64,000 nucleotides of DNA from Marinilabilia rubra. Lineage in GTDB: Bacteria > Bacteroidota > Bacteroidia > Bacteroidales > Marinilabiliaceae. The stretch covers positions 62,001-126,000 of the forward strand of contig NZ_QEWP01000002.1 in the NCBI RefSeq assembly GCF_003121985.1. Reading direction: 5' to 3'. The notes beneath the pieces were generated by a model, which did not search any database, was not told where the DNA came from, and was given only the letters and a program-made list of their open reading frames with translations. The position numbers were made by a program, and so were the translations under genes. Shown in pieces: positions 55,299 to 64,000 of this stretch (within the stretch, counting starts at the first letter, position 1; the number at the start of each line of letters is the position of its first letter).

Positions 55299-56759
55299 TT
55301 AAGTTTCTTCCTCTGATTCTTCAGATAAAATTTGTGCATAATGGTCATATCGCTCCAATATCTGTTCTACATAATTAACAGGTTCCTCTCCCATGACATA
55401 TCCATATCTTACCAAATCATCATTGTAATATTCCGGATACATTAAATTCAGAACATAAGTTTCAACGTTTTCATCCCACACTTTGGGGTTTGCATCATAT
55501 TTATCAGCCAGTCGCGTAGCATCAACGACATGTGAATATCCGCAATTATAAGAAGCAAGTGCAAATTTAATACGCTGTGTTGAGTCCGGAATTTCCTCCC
55601 ATCTATTCCATAACTGATGCAAATAAGACGTTCCCCCCCGAATATTTTGAGCAGGGTCAGTAACATCCGAAACACCTAGTTCTCTTGCGGTTGCCGGCAT
55701 CAACTGCATCAAACCTCTGGCTCCGGCCCATGATTCCTCACTCGATTCGAATCTGGATTCCTGATAAATAACAGAACTAAGCAATTTCCAGTCCCATCCG
55801 ATTCGGTCTGCATGGTGCTTCACAATACTATCATACTGACTGATTTTATGACCATTACCACTGTAAAAGTCAGAAGAGACTCTTTGACGGAAATAACGGG
55901 TATTCTTGAAGTATTTGTTATAAATGACATAGTAATCAACATCATCCCTCATTTCTTCAACCCACTTGTTAAGAGCTTCCAAAAACAAAGGTGAATTTTT
56001 CCTGACAGCCCAGGAAACACGCTGAGAAAAACTGACAGGGGTTTCGACATCAAGAATGGGATAATATGAACTGTTAAGCTCAGCAATATTGTTATCGGAA
56101 ACAGTAAAGTCAATTTCCCCGTCAACAACCATCTTAATAACCTTCTGGGTAGAAAAATTACCGGGAATAGTATCGATGTTGATTTTCCCTCCAATTTCCT
56201 GCTGCAGATTCACCAATCTACTGTAATAGGCAGAATTTCGTCGCACAGAAACTGTTTGCCCAATCAATTCTATGGGATCGGAAATGAGCTCTTTTTCAAT
56301 TTCATGCAATTTCATTTGTCTCCAGTTATCAGGTTTTCGCTGAACCAAAACCTGACGTGTGAGATAAAGGTAATCCATGAAGTTTACAAACTGTTGTCTT
56401 CGTTGAGTAACAGTAAGCCCATGAGCAATAATGTCTCCCTCGCCTTTGTTGAGCAAATTAATTACATCATTGATGTTGTGGGCGATAACCACCTCAAGCT
56501 TTAGGCCCAGATGGCTTGCCAATCGCTGAAGCAATTCATATTCATATCCCATGGGTTGTCCACGATAAAGAAAGTAGGAAGTCCCACTGTAGACCATGAT
56601 GGCTTTCATCACCCCGGATTCTTTCAATTCCGGTAAATCACGTTCTAATTGCGGAGCTGAAATAGTAACCTTGTCGGTTACTTCGACTTCAATGGGGTCA
56701 TTATCTGATGAGCAAGAAAAAATAAAGAAAAGAAAGGATAAAAAGTAGATTTTTTCCAT
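55299..56759 (-). CDS. MltF-like membrane-bound lytic transglycosylase
   Basis: From the ATG at 56759 the product is a 486-residue lipoprotein (MEKIYFLSFLFFIFSC). A start at 56828 would couple it by TAATG to the gene upstream but spoils the lipobox. It has a solute-binding-protein type 3 domain (about 30-280: GVMKAIMVYSGTSYFLYRGQ, GYEYELLQRLASHLGL) followed by an SLT domain (about 310-460) with catalytic Glu in VIYQESRF and GLMQLMPATAREL. This is the MltF layout. It cleaves peptidoglycan with formation of anhydromuramoyl ends, with the first domain probably regulating activity. Confidence 0.9.
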   Translation of the reverse strand: MEKIYFLSFLFFIFSCSSDNDPIEVEVTDKVTISAPQLERDLPELKESGVMKAIMVYSGTSYFLYRGQPMGYEYELLQRLASHLGLKLEVVIAHNINDVINLLNKGEGDIIAHGLTVTQRRQQFVNFMDYLYLTRQVLVQRKPDNWRQMKLHEIEKELISDPIELIGQTVSVRRNSAYYSRLVNLQQEIGGKINIDTIPGNFSTQKVIKMVVDGEIDFTVSDNNIAELNSSYYPILDVETPVSFSQRVSWAVRKNSPLFLEALNKWVEEMRDDVDYYVIYNKYFKNTRYFRQRVSSDFYSGNGHKISQYDSIVKHHADRIGWDWKLLSSVIYQESRFESSEESWAGARGLMQLMPATARELGVSDVTDPAQNIRGGTSYLHQLWNRWEEIPDSTQRIKFALASYNCGYSHVVDATRLADKYDANPKVWDENVETYVLNLMYPEYYNDDLVRYGYVMGEEPVNYVEQILERYDHYAQILSEESEEET

Positions 56760-56827
56760 AGAAAATCTAAATTGGTTACAATCAAATATATAAATATATA
56801 ACCATTTATCAAAATCACCGTTGTACA

Positions 56828-59470
56828 TTACTCCTCCCGGCTGCTACTAATAATGGCGCGATAAGCGATATCCTGAAGGCGTGTACGGTAATTTTCTTCA
56901 ATCAGTTTTTTGTTGTATTGATTGGGATGTATCCGGTTAGACAAGAAAATGTAAATAAGTCTTGTTTCAGGATCGGCCCAAACCAAAGTTCCGGTGAATC
57001 CACTGTGTCCGAAAGAGGCAGGTGAAGCGTAATAAGAGGCGGGACTAACCTTGGTTGTGTCAGGTTGTGGTTTATCAAAACCCAGACCGCGTCTGTTCTC
57101 ATCATTATAGGTTCCGGTAAACATCTCCAGCACAGAATCCTCAAGATATCTTTTCCCTCCATAGGTACCTCCATTCAGATACAGTTGCATCAACTTTGCC
57201 AAATCTAATGAATTGGAGAAAAGTCCGGCATGACCGGCAACACCGCCCATCATGGCAGCGCCGGGATCATGCACCCAACCATCCAATAGTTGTTTTCGAA
57301 AGGCTCTGTCATCTTCTGTAGGAACAATTTTATTGCGTGAAAAAACCATAGATGGCAAAAAGGAAGTGTTATACATACCTATTGGGTTGTAAAAGTGCAT
57401 TCTTGAAAAATAATTCAAAGAATGACCAGAAAGTTTTGGGATCAACTGTCCCAGAAAATAAAAACCCAAATCACTGTAAAGATAATTATGCCTGGTTCTC
57501 ATTGGAGCCTCAAGAACCTGATGCATAATGGAATCAAGATATCCGGTATTCATAAACATATTTTCGGCAACCGGAATTGAAAAAACACTATCTGCCTTGG
57601 AGTGAAACACATCCCGCCGATAGGAAACTGTTCTGTTGAGATAAATATAGTTGTCAAGCTTGATATTATATTTCCATGAATACCTGCGTCCAAAAACATT
57701 TCCGTTCAACCTATCCTTATCAATGGTATTAAGGTAAAATGGAATAAAGGAGGGCAGCCCGCTCTCATGCAACAACAAATCTTTAATAGTAATTCCGCTT
57801 TTTTCGGTGGTATCAGATTCCACAAAGAAACGCCCCAATGAATCCTTTAAAGCCCAGGCTTGCTCTTCATAAAGCTTCATCAATGACGGCACGGTAGCTG
57901 TAACCTTAGTCACAGATGCTAAATCATAAATATCATTAGTCTTTACCGGGTACTTTTTTTGATAGGTATGGTATCCATATGATTTATTCCATACCACAAT
58001 GCCATCTCTGGCAATCAAAACCTGAGCTCCGGGAGTTGCCTTGGTTTGGATAGCTTCAGCAATAAGTTCATCAATTTTATTAAGGCTATCCCGATGCAGG
58101 GCGACTTCTTCAGGAATTCCTATTTTTAATCTTGTCTTTGGCAGTTCTCTTGAAAGATGCCTGACGCCAGAAAAACATTCTTCCCGCCTAACCGATTTTT
58201 TTAGCGGAACACCTGAAAAAGCGGCCTGCCCCAGATACTCCCAAACCAGAGGCCAATCAGAACTACCAGTAAAAAGAGCATCAATCCCATATGGTAATGG
58301 ATGGTTCTGAAAGTAACTCCCGGCATCAGCAAGAAACAAAGCAATTCCGGAATTGGGGTGCCCCTGTCTTATTTCAGACATCCTATCTGCCAATATCGAA
58401 TCCGTGAGATTTTCACCATCAAAAAGCCAGAGGAGATAGTCTCCGGGTTGACTACTGGTTTCAAAATTTGGCAAATGAAAATCAACCATTTGGGCAAAGG
58501 CCTCTGCCTTTTGATCTTCAACATCAGCAATCAACTCAATGTTAATTGTTGACAAGTTGGCTGGGAAAAAAGGCTCCCTGTGTTCACTAAAATAATGCAA
58601 CCCCTCTTCGAAAGTGCGCCTTCTAGCAAACATCCTCACGCCTTCAGGAATTCTGTTCACATCAGGAAGCCTTATTCCAGCCTCATTTATTTTTGTCAAT
58701 AATCTTTCACAAGCGCGGTTCAGATCATCTTCCTGAAGCATATTGGATTGAAAAGCCCGTAAAATTCTTGCATGTTCTCTTTCCGGATTATCTGCAAGAA
58801 AAACACCTCCGTAGCTTAAAAGATCTTCGAAATTTTCCGGTTTTTTCTTGTCCTGATGCAGAACCCATGGTTGCACAGATTGGGATGAACCGGAATTAAA
58901 ACTAATCTTACGAAGAGGAATATTTTTAGAAAAAAGATCTGCCGGCATTTCAAAAACCGGTAAATTGTCTTCACGCTGATTGCCCAAAAACCAGAGTGTA
59001 AAGTCCCTGTCATCCTTTGGCTCATCAATATAATTAATGCCTGTACCGGAAAACAAATAGTGATTGGAAGCAACAACTGCTTTATACCCTTCCTGAGCTG
59101 CAAAATGCAATAAATCATTTCGAAGGATTTCTAAGGTGGCTTCATCCTCAAGGTGAGAGATAGCTCTAATATCTGGAAAAGGAACATCCACTTCCCCAGT
59201 TGCAAAGCCTTCAATGCCGTTTATAAGCCATTGATTGGATAACAATAAATTTTGAGAATATGGCAGTTTCTCCGGCGAAAAGGTGTAATAGTCATTTTGC
59301 GAAGGCAACAATAAAAGGGCAACCTTGTCTGACAAAGTCATGTTTTGCAATACCTCTGACGCATAATTATCATATCCGTCACCCCCCTCTTTATCTGACA
59401 GTTGAGCATGAACAGAAATTTGAAACACCAGACATACTATGCAAAGATATAAAACCTTTTCCCTGACCAT
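56828..59470 (-). CDS. Degenerate GH3-like domain fused to a class C beta-lactamase-type serine hydrolase
   Basis: I start at 59470 (880 residues; signal MVREKVLYLCIVCLVFQISVHA). The N-terminal 440 residues align in layout with GH3 (NagZ-like) domains of similar Bacteroidota fusions: NMTLSDKVALLLL, then a (beta/alpha) pattern. The KHFPGHGD...DSH signature of NagZ and a clear nucleophile are missing. The C-terminal part is a serine hydrolase: SVTK (S519, K522), YSDLGFY and HSGFTG motifs of class C beta-lactamases/PBP4-type enzymes. It probably acts on peptidoglycan or its fragments in the periplasm. It is upstream of, and TAATG-adjacent to, the transglycosylase gene. Confidence 0.8.
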   Translation of the reverse strand: MVREKVLYLCIVCLVFQISVHAQLSDKEGGDGYDNYASEVLQNMTLSDKVALLLLPSQNDYYTFSPEKLPYSQNLLLSNQWLINGIEGFATGEVDVPFPDIRAISHLEDEATLEILRNDLLHFAAQEGYKAVVASNHYLFSGTGINYIDEPKDDRDFTLWFLGNQREDNLPVFEMPADLFSKNIPLRKISFNSGSSQSVQPWVLHQDKKKPENFEDLLSYGGVFLADNPEREHARILRAFQSNMLQEDDLNRACERLLTKINEAGIRLPDVNRIPEGVRMFARRRTFEEGLHYFSEHREPFFPANLSTINIELIADVEDQKAEAFAQMVDFHLPNFETSSQPGDYLLWLFDGENLTDSILADRMSEIRQGHPNSGIALFLADAGSYFQNHPLPYGIDALFTGSSDWPLVWEYLGQAAFSGVPLKKSVRREECFSGVRHLSRELPKTRLKIGIPEEVALHRDSLNKIDELIAEAIQTKATPGAQVLIARDGIVVWNKSYGYHTYQKKYPVKTNDIYDLASVTKVTATVPSLMKLYEEQAWALKDSLGRFFVESDTTEKSGITIKDLLLHESGLPSFIPFYLNTIDKDRLNGNVFGRRYSWKYNIKLDNYIYLNRTVSYRRDVFHSKADSVFSIPVAENMFMNTGYLDSIMHQVLEAPMRTRHNYLYSDLGFYFLGQLIPKLSGHSLNYFSRMHFYNPIGMYNTSFLPSMVFSRNKIVPTEDDRAFRKQLLDGWVHDPGAAMMGGVAGHAGLFSNSLDLAKLMQLYLNGGTYGGKRYLEDSVLEMFTGTYNDENRRGLGFDKPQPDTTKVSPASYYASPASFGHSGFTGTLVWADPETRLIYIFLSNRIHPNQYNKKLIEENYRTRLQDIAYRAIISSSREE

Positions 59471-59684
59471 TTTTAACACATCACCAATCTTCCAAATATT
59501 TAGATTTTCCAACTTTTCAAGTCTTTCAAAAGAACAAAAAAACAAGGAATCAGCCGCATCTTTTTACAAAAACATTTTTAAGCGCATTTTTCCTTTTATT
59601 TCTCAGGAAATTTAAAAAATAAAGTGTTAATTTGGTCTATTAATAAAAGAGGAGGTTCAAAATAATTTTTAACCTAATGAAGAT

Positions 59685-60095
59685 ATGTCGGATTCAAGTT
59701 TAAGTAATGCATTAAATCAAGACTGGGGTGATAAGGTAATATTGGTCGTAGAAGATGTTGATACCAATAAAATCTTTTTCGATGCCGCTCTCAGAAGAAC
59801 CAATGCAAAAATTCTCTGGGCCAAAGACGGCCAACAAGCCATCGATTTGTTTAACGGCAATAAAGTAGATCTTGTTTTGATGGATCTTCAATTACCCGTT
59901 ATGGATGGTTATGCTGCCACACGGGAAATCAAAAAAGCAAATCCGGAAGTACCCGTTATTGCTCAAACAGCCCACGTTATGTCCGGAGAAAGAGAAAAAT
60001 GCATGGAGGCCGGATGCGATGATTATCTTGCAAAGCCCATTCGTTTGCAAATTTTGATAGAAACGTTATCAAAATTCCTCAATAACAACAACTAA
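59685..60095 (+). CDS. Single-domain response regulator (CheY-like receiver)
   Basis: A 136-residue receiver without an output domain. The phosphorylation site is D67 (LVLMDLQLPVMDG), the acidic pair is E23-D24, T/A switch residues lie in VIAQTAH, and K is in YLAKPI. Such proteins pass phosphate to or compete with other partners or act by protein binding. Its kinase is not in this window. The gene is alone, with a terminator 20-30 bp after the stop. The N-terminal 14 residues are a short non-conserved tail. Confidence 0.92.
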   Translation: MSDSSLSNALNQDWGDKVILVVEDVDTNKIFFDAALRRTNAKILWAKDGQQAIDLFNGNKVDLVLMDLQLPVMDGYAATREIKKANPEVPVIAQTAHVMSGEREKCMEAGCDDYLAKPIRLQILIETLSKFLNNNN

Positions 60096-60116
60096 GGCTT
60101 TTTCAGTCTATATTTC

Positions 60117-60150
60117 AAAGGTGCTTTTTTAAAGGCACCTTTTTTTTTTG
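60117..60150 (+). terminator. Terminator of the receiver gene
   Basis: AAAGGTGC pairs with GCACCTTT and is followed by a run of Ts (60140-60149). Confidence 0.85.
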
Positions 60151-60193
60151 TTACATCTCAAAAATTGAACAAAAAGGAACATTTCAATCTTAA

Positions 60194-60660
60194 CAATAGA
60201 TAGTTAGAGTTTTAGATATTAGATAAAAGCAGCCCAGCCGCGCGGAAGCCGGAAGCTGGAGGCTGGAAGTTAGAAGCTGGAAACTTTCGAATATAAGAAA
60301 CTTTGATTCTTTTTGCGACATATTTAAAAAACTAAGAAAATTATAAAAAACACATTTTAAATGGTTTATGACTTTACTTAGATAAAAGTAGCCCAGCCGC
60401 GCGGAAGCCGGAAGCTGGAGGCTGGAGGCTGGAAGTTAGAAGCTGGAGGCTGGTAGTTAGAAGCTGGAAACTTTCGAATATAAGAAATTTTGATTCTTTT
60501 TGCGGCATATTTAAAAAATTAAGAAAATTATAAAAACACATTTTAAATGGTTTATGACTTTACTCAGATAAAAGATAAATCATAAACGGCTGATAATCCG
60601 AGTGTTAGATTGAAATGCCATTAATCCATAAACAATTGATTCAAAGCTCATTGCAATCCC
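60194..60660 (+). repeat. Dispersed repeat copy 4 interrupted by a tandem duplication with 7-bp units
   Basis: The outer parts (CAATAGATAGTTAGAGTTTT at the left, AAACAATTGATTCAAAGCTC near the right) match the dispersed repeat family. Between them lie two tandem copies of a longer unit, 60221-60379 (159 bp) and 60380-60565 (186 bp). The 27-bp difference lies in a G-rich run of degenerate 7-mers (GGAAGCT, GGAGGCT, GGAAGTT, AGAAGCT). The same 7-mers occur, inverted, near 32965-33005. No gene lies here. Confidence 0.7.
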
Positions 60661-60711
60661 GAACCATCGGGATAACAGACTATTATCTTAAGGAATAAGA
60701 ATTTATTCTCT

Positions 60712-63114
60712 ATGGAACGTCACATCCTGATTTACATATCTTTATTGCTATTCCTTTCGCCACAGGCAACAGGCAATCCAACCAATCAGGCTCCCACACA
60801 AAACATCAGAGGACGCATTTTAGATAAAGACACCATGCAACCCCTTCCGGGGGCAAATGTGATTTTAATTAGCAGTTCCCCGACAAAAGGAACTATTTCC
60901 AATGAAGATGGTTACTATGAACTCCGAAATATCCAGGTGGGAAGAGTGTCTCTAAAATTTTCATTTCTGGGCTATCATCCTCAACTCATTAACAATGTAT
61001 CTCTGAGCTCAGGCAAAGAACTAATCCTGAACATACAACTCGAAGAAAAAGTAATAATGGGTGAAGAAATCACCATTGTTGGAAAAAGAAGGAAGGACAG
61101 ACCATCAAATGAAATGGCAAAAGTGAGTGCCCGCAGTTTTACGGTGGAAGAATCTGAAAGGTATGCAGGCAGCCGTAACGATGTGGCGCGCATGGCACAA
61201 AACTACGCAGGGGTAGCAGGAAACGATGATTCCCGAAACGACATTGTTATCAGAGGAAACAGTCCCACAGGATTGCTTTGGAGACTTGAAGGCATGGACA
61301 TCCCCAATCCTAATCACTTTGGGGCAACCGGAACCACGGGTGGGCCGGTAAGTATGCTAAACAATTCTCTACTTACCAATAGCGACTTTATGACCAGTGC
61401 CTTTCCGGCGGAATACGGCAATGCCACAGCCGGGGTCTTTGACCTTAAGATGAGACAAGGCAATAATCGCAACTATGAATTTATTGGCCAGGTAGGATTT
61501 AACGGATTTGAGGCTGGAGCTGAAGGGCCCTTTTCAACCAATGGCAATTCCTCATTTCTCATCAATTACCGCTATTCTTCCCTCAGTTTATTTGACAAAC
61601 TGGGTTTCAACTTTGGTACGTCAGGTATTCCCTATTATCAGGATTTAAGCTTTAAAGCAGATTTTTCATCAACTACACTTGGTAAAACCTCCATTTTCGG
61701 ACTGGGGGGAATCAGCGATATTGAAATCCGGGACAGTCGCGAGAAAGAAAACAGTGAATCTGACTTATACACTTCTACAGGTTTTGACCTAACCAACGGA
61801 GTTTATATGGGGCTGGCAGGCATCTCTTCTTCCAAAATCCTGAATGAAACAACTTATTTAAAAACCACCCTCGGTATCAGTGGACACAGAAACCGAGTCA
61901 TTCGTGACTCTTTGTCGGAAGACAGAACAAGTAAATTTGCCAATTACCGGAGTTTTTTTGTAGAAAGGAACTTAAATATATCATCCTACATCAATAAAAA
62001 ATTCAACAAACACCATATTTTCAAAGGAGGGTTTTATTACAAAAAACTTGGGTATAATTACAATGACAGTGCCTACAATCGGGACCTGGAAGTTCTTGAA
62101 GTCATCACCAACGAATCAGGACGTACTTCCCTTTGGCAGCCATGGACACAATGGCTGTATAAAATCAGTGACCAGCTGGAAATCACCACAGGACTTCGTC
62201 TCTCCTATTTTGGATTAACTGAAGAAACGGTAATTGAACCCCGGGCTGCAATAACATGGCATTTAAAACCAGGACAGGCCTTATCGCTTGGTTACGGCCT
62301 GCACAGTCAAACAGCTCCTCTTTATCTTTATTTTAGTGAAGTCCGCAATCAGCAAGGCGAATATATCAGACCAAACCTGAATCTTCCAATGACCAAGAGC
62401 CGGCACCTGGTTCTGAGCTATGATAAAAGGCTGGGTGAAAAAACAAGGCTGAAACTCGAAACTTATTATCAACACTTATTCGATGTTGCTGTGGACCAAT
62501 CGCAAAACACGTCCTACTCCATGCTTAATGAGGGTGCCAATTTTTACATCAGTTTTCCCGATTATCTGCAAGCCACCGGTACAGGCTGGAATTATGGTCT
62601 GGAGATGACTCTTGAACGATTTCTGCACGATGGCTTTTACTACTTATTCACAGGGTCAGTGTTTGAATCAAAGTACAAAGACTCATCCGGAAACGTTCAC
62701 AGCACAGCATTTAACAACAATTTCGTTTTTAATCTATTGGTCGGCAAAGAGTTTATTGTGAGTTCAGAAGATGCGGTCAAGCGAAAATCTATTAATGCAG
62801 ATGTCAAAACCACTTGGTCTGGCGGAAAACGCAAAACGCCATTTGATGTAGTTCTGTCAGGAGGAGAATACGAACAAAATTTTAATTACAATCAGACTTT
62901 TGGTATCCGATTAAAAGACTATTTTCGTACCGATCTGAGTTTTGGCTATCGAATTGACGGTAAAAAAGTCACCCAGGAATGGGGCATCGAAATATCAAAC
63001 CTGTTTGATACCCGAAACATATTTGATGAAGATTTTGAACGCAAAACCGGAAATGTTGATTACACCTATCAATTGGGTCTTCTCATTGTACCCCATTTCC
63101 GAATTATTTTTTAA
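60712..63114 (+). CDS. TonB-dependent receptor (paralogue of the 24609-26948 receptor)
   Basis: An 800-residue outer-membrane receptor with signal peptide, carboxypeptidase-regulatory-like domain (NIRGRILDKDTMQPLPGANVIL, about 30-115), plug (RNDIVIRGNSPTGLLWRLEGMDIP), and barrel. It shares many motifs with the other receptor in the window, for example TSAFPAEYGNATAG, SSFLINYRYSSLSLF and the FNNNFVFNLLVGKE stretch. It has no SusD partner. The Rossmann-fold gene begins 17 bp after its stop, so they may be co-transcribed. Ligand unknown. Confidence 0.9.
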   Translation: MERHILIYISLLLFLSPQATGNPTNQAPTQNIRGRILDKDTMQPLPGANVILISSSPTKGTISNEDGYYELRNIQVGRVSLKFSFLGYHPQLINNVSLSSGKELILNIQLEEKVIMGEEITIVGKRRKDRPSNEMAKVSARSFTVEESERYAGSRNDVARMAQNYAGVAGNDDSRNDIVIRGNSPTGLLWRLEGMDIPNPNHFGATGTTGGPVSMLNNSLLTNSDFMTSAFPAEYGNATAGVFDLKMRQGNNRNYEFIGQVGFNGFEAGAEGPFSTNGNSSFLINYRYSSLSLFDKLGFNFGTSGIPYYQDLSFKADFSSTTLGKTSIFGLGGISDIEIRDSREKENSESDLYTSTGFDLTNGVYMGLAGISSSKILNETTYLKTTLGISGHRNRVIRDSLSEDRTSKFANYRSFFVERNLNISSYINKKFNKHHIFKGGFYYKKLGYNYNDSAYNRDLEVLEVITNESGRTSLWQPWTQWLYKISDQLEITTGLRLSYFGLTEETVIEPRAAITWHLKPGQALSLGYGLHSQTAPLYLYFSEVRNQQGEYIRPNLNLPMTKSRHLVLSYDKRLGEKTRLKLETYYQHLFDVAVDQSQNTSYSMLNEGANFYISFPDYLQATGTGWNYGLEMTLERFLHDGFYYLFTGSVFESKYKDSSGNVHSTAFNNNFVFNLLVGKEFIVSSEDAVKRKSINADVKTTWSGGKRKTPFDVVLSGGEYEQNFNYNQTFGIRLKDYFRTDLSFGYRIDGKKVTQEWGIEISNLFDTRNIFDEDFERKTGNVDYTYQLGLLIVPHFRIIF

Positions 63115-63131
63115 TCCTGAAAGCGGAAGAC

Positions 63132-63767
63132 ATGAAGATAAAAGCAGCCGTTTTTGGTTCTACCGGACTGGTAGGACAACAAATTGTGGAGATATTGCAA
63201 AGCATGGACGAGGTAGAAACCATTTATTCCTATGCCCGAAAACCACCTATGTTTTTAGGAAAAAAAATGGTATTTAAGCCCTTTAAAACCGATGAATTTT
63301 CAATTTCTGAAGACACCGATGTTGTATTTTGTGCACTTGGCACCACCATTAAAAAAGCAGGCAGTAAAGAGGATTTCAAAGAGGTGGATTTATTGGCGGT
63401 AAAACGAATTGCAGAAAAGTGTGCAGAGACCAATACAAGTCGATTAGGAATAGTAAGTTCCATTGGGGCTGATGCAACAAGCAATAATTTCTATTTACGC
63501 ACCAAAGGAAAAATGGAAGAAACGGTGAGAAAGGCAGAGCTTAAACATACAGTCTTTATTCGTCCCTCTTTATTGCTTGGCAAAAGAAATGAAAAACGAT
63601 TAGGTGAAGATATTGGCAAAATTCTATTGAAACCTTTATCATTTATTATGATTGGTCCCCTGAAGCAATACCGCCCGGTGAAAGCCATAAAAGTTGCCCA
63701 AACACTGGTAAAAGAAACCCTTCGCTCGTCGCAAAAGGTAAAAATCATTGAAAACACAGCCCTCTAA
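63132..63767 (+). CDS. NAD(P)-binding Rossmann protein (HTATIP2/YwnB-like atypical SDR)
   Basis: A 211-residue cytoplasmic protein. AAVFGSTGLVGQQIVE at the N-terminus is the dinucleotide-binding GxTGxxG motif. VVFCALGTTIKKAGS and VSSIGADATSNNFYLRTKGKMEE match the atypical short-chain dehydrogenases of the TIP30/YwnB kind, where a YxxxK-like YLRTK is the active-site candidate. The substrate is unknown. It follows the TonB receptor by 17 bp. Confidence 0.85.
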   Translation: MKIKAAVFGSTGLVGQQIVEILQSMDEVETIYSYARKPPMFLGKKMVFKPFKTDEFSISEDTDVVFCALGTTIKKAGSKEDFKEVDLLAVKRIAEKCAETNTSRLGIVSSIGADATSNNFYLRTKGKMEETVRKAELKHTVFIRPSLLLGKRNEKRLGEDIGKILLKPLSFIMIGPLKQYRPVKAIKVAQTLVKETLRSSQKVKIIENTAL

Positions 63768-63785
63768 AAGGTCATAAATACCTTT

Positions 63786-63817
63786 ATTGTTCCCTCACAT
63801 AATATTGCTTACCTTTG
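63786..63817 (+). promoter_or_regulatory. Promoter of the nitroreductase gene
   Basis: ATTG (63786-63789), 20 bp, TACCTTTG (63810-63817) fit the -33/-7 pattern. The expected leader is only about 12 nt. Confidence 0.55.
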
Positions 63818-63835
63818 AATCAAAATTTAACAACT

Positions 63836-64000
63836 ATGCTTGACCTTATACAGAAAAGAAGAAGTACAAGAAAATTCACCGCCGATAAAGTAGAGCAAGA
63901 AAAAATTGATCAGTTACTCAAAGCTGCTTTGTGGTCACCAACCTCAAAAAACAATCGTCCATGGGAATTTGTGGTAGTTGAAGATTCGCAAACCCTTGAG
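63836..64000 (+). CDS. Nitroreductase family protein (5' part)
   Basis: The first 55 codons are inside the window and still open at its end. The translation begins MLDLIQKRRSTRKFTADKV and has WSPTSKNNRPWEFVVVED. The RRSxRxF and PxSxNxxPWxFVVV patterns mark the N-terminal FMN-binding part of nitroreductases (about 170-220 residues). These reduce nitro compounds or quinones with NAD(P)H. The exact substrate cannot be predicted. Confidence 0.85.
   Translation, partial: MLDLIQKRRSTRKFTADKVEQEKIDQLLKAALWSPTSKNNRPWEFVVVEDSQTLE

Overview
The window comes from a member of the Bacteroidota, probably a marine, polysaccharide-degrading lineage (Marinilabiliales/Prolixibacteraceae-like is my guess; no rRNA or other marker is present to prove it). 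The reasons are the SusC/SusD pair, many lipoproteins and TonB-linked receptors, several sulfatases, and promoters of the Bacteroidota type (TTTG, about 19-20 bp, TAnnTTTG), in AT-rich DNA.

Region 1 (1-24 kb) is a polysaccharide utilization locus read leftwards. Its order is susC, susD, susE/F-like, a strong terminator, a DUF1680 (GH127-like) enzyme, an SGNH hydrolase, a GH13 lipoprotein, a sulfatase, a polysaccharide deacetylase, a GQSNM-type acetylesterase, two more DUF1680 enzymes, then three cytoplasmic sugar genes (cupin phosphoglucose isomerase, ROK kinase, mannose-6-phosphate-isomerase-like protein cut by the window edge). ATGA and TAATG overlaps tie many of these together. Upstream lie a truncated GH43 gene and a divergent GntR-type regulator, the likely local control gene. 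The enzymes suggest a sulfated and acetylated glycan bearing L-arabinofuranose-like residues; this is inference.

Region 2 (24-35 kb) is accessory DNA: a TonB receptor with a membrane-anchored AraC-type regulator, IS4-type transposase debris, a frameshifted membrane protein, a 0.6 kb cassette with 22-bp inverted repeats, about 1.7 kb of C-rich DNA built from degenerate 7-bp units, and a small unexplained locus (a small TM protein, a K-LKG-GD-TFYK protein and a divergent HTH protein flanked by two different 11-bp direct repeat arrays). This locus is my main candidate for something undescribed.

Region 3 (35-64 kb) holds a second sulfatase with a truncated sulfatase beside it, an SRPBCC protein, a C69 peptidase, ThiL, a LysE exporter, a PiT phosphate transporter behind three 11-bp-spaced CTTAACA boxes, a porin and a beta-helix lipoprotein, a LytTR regulator, a TrmH-like methyltransferase, HU, an LTA-synthase-like membrane sulfatase, an M18 aminopeptidase, an MltF-like transglycosylase coupled to a degenerate-GH3/beta-lactamase fusion, a lone receiver protein, a second TonB receptor paralogous to that of region 2, a Rossmann protein and the start of a nitroreductase. 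The gaps carry interspersed repeats: two copies of a roughly 168-bp MITE-like element, about four copies of a longer dispersed repeat, REP-like palindromes and 7-bp G-rich tandem repeats. I saw no tRNA, rRNA or CRISPR array.
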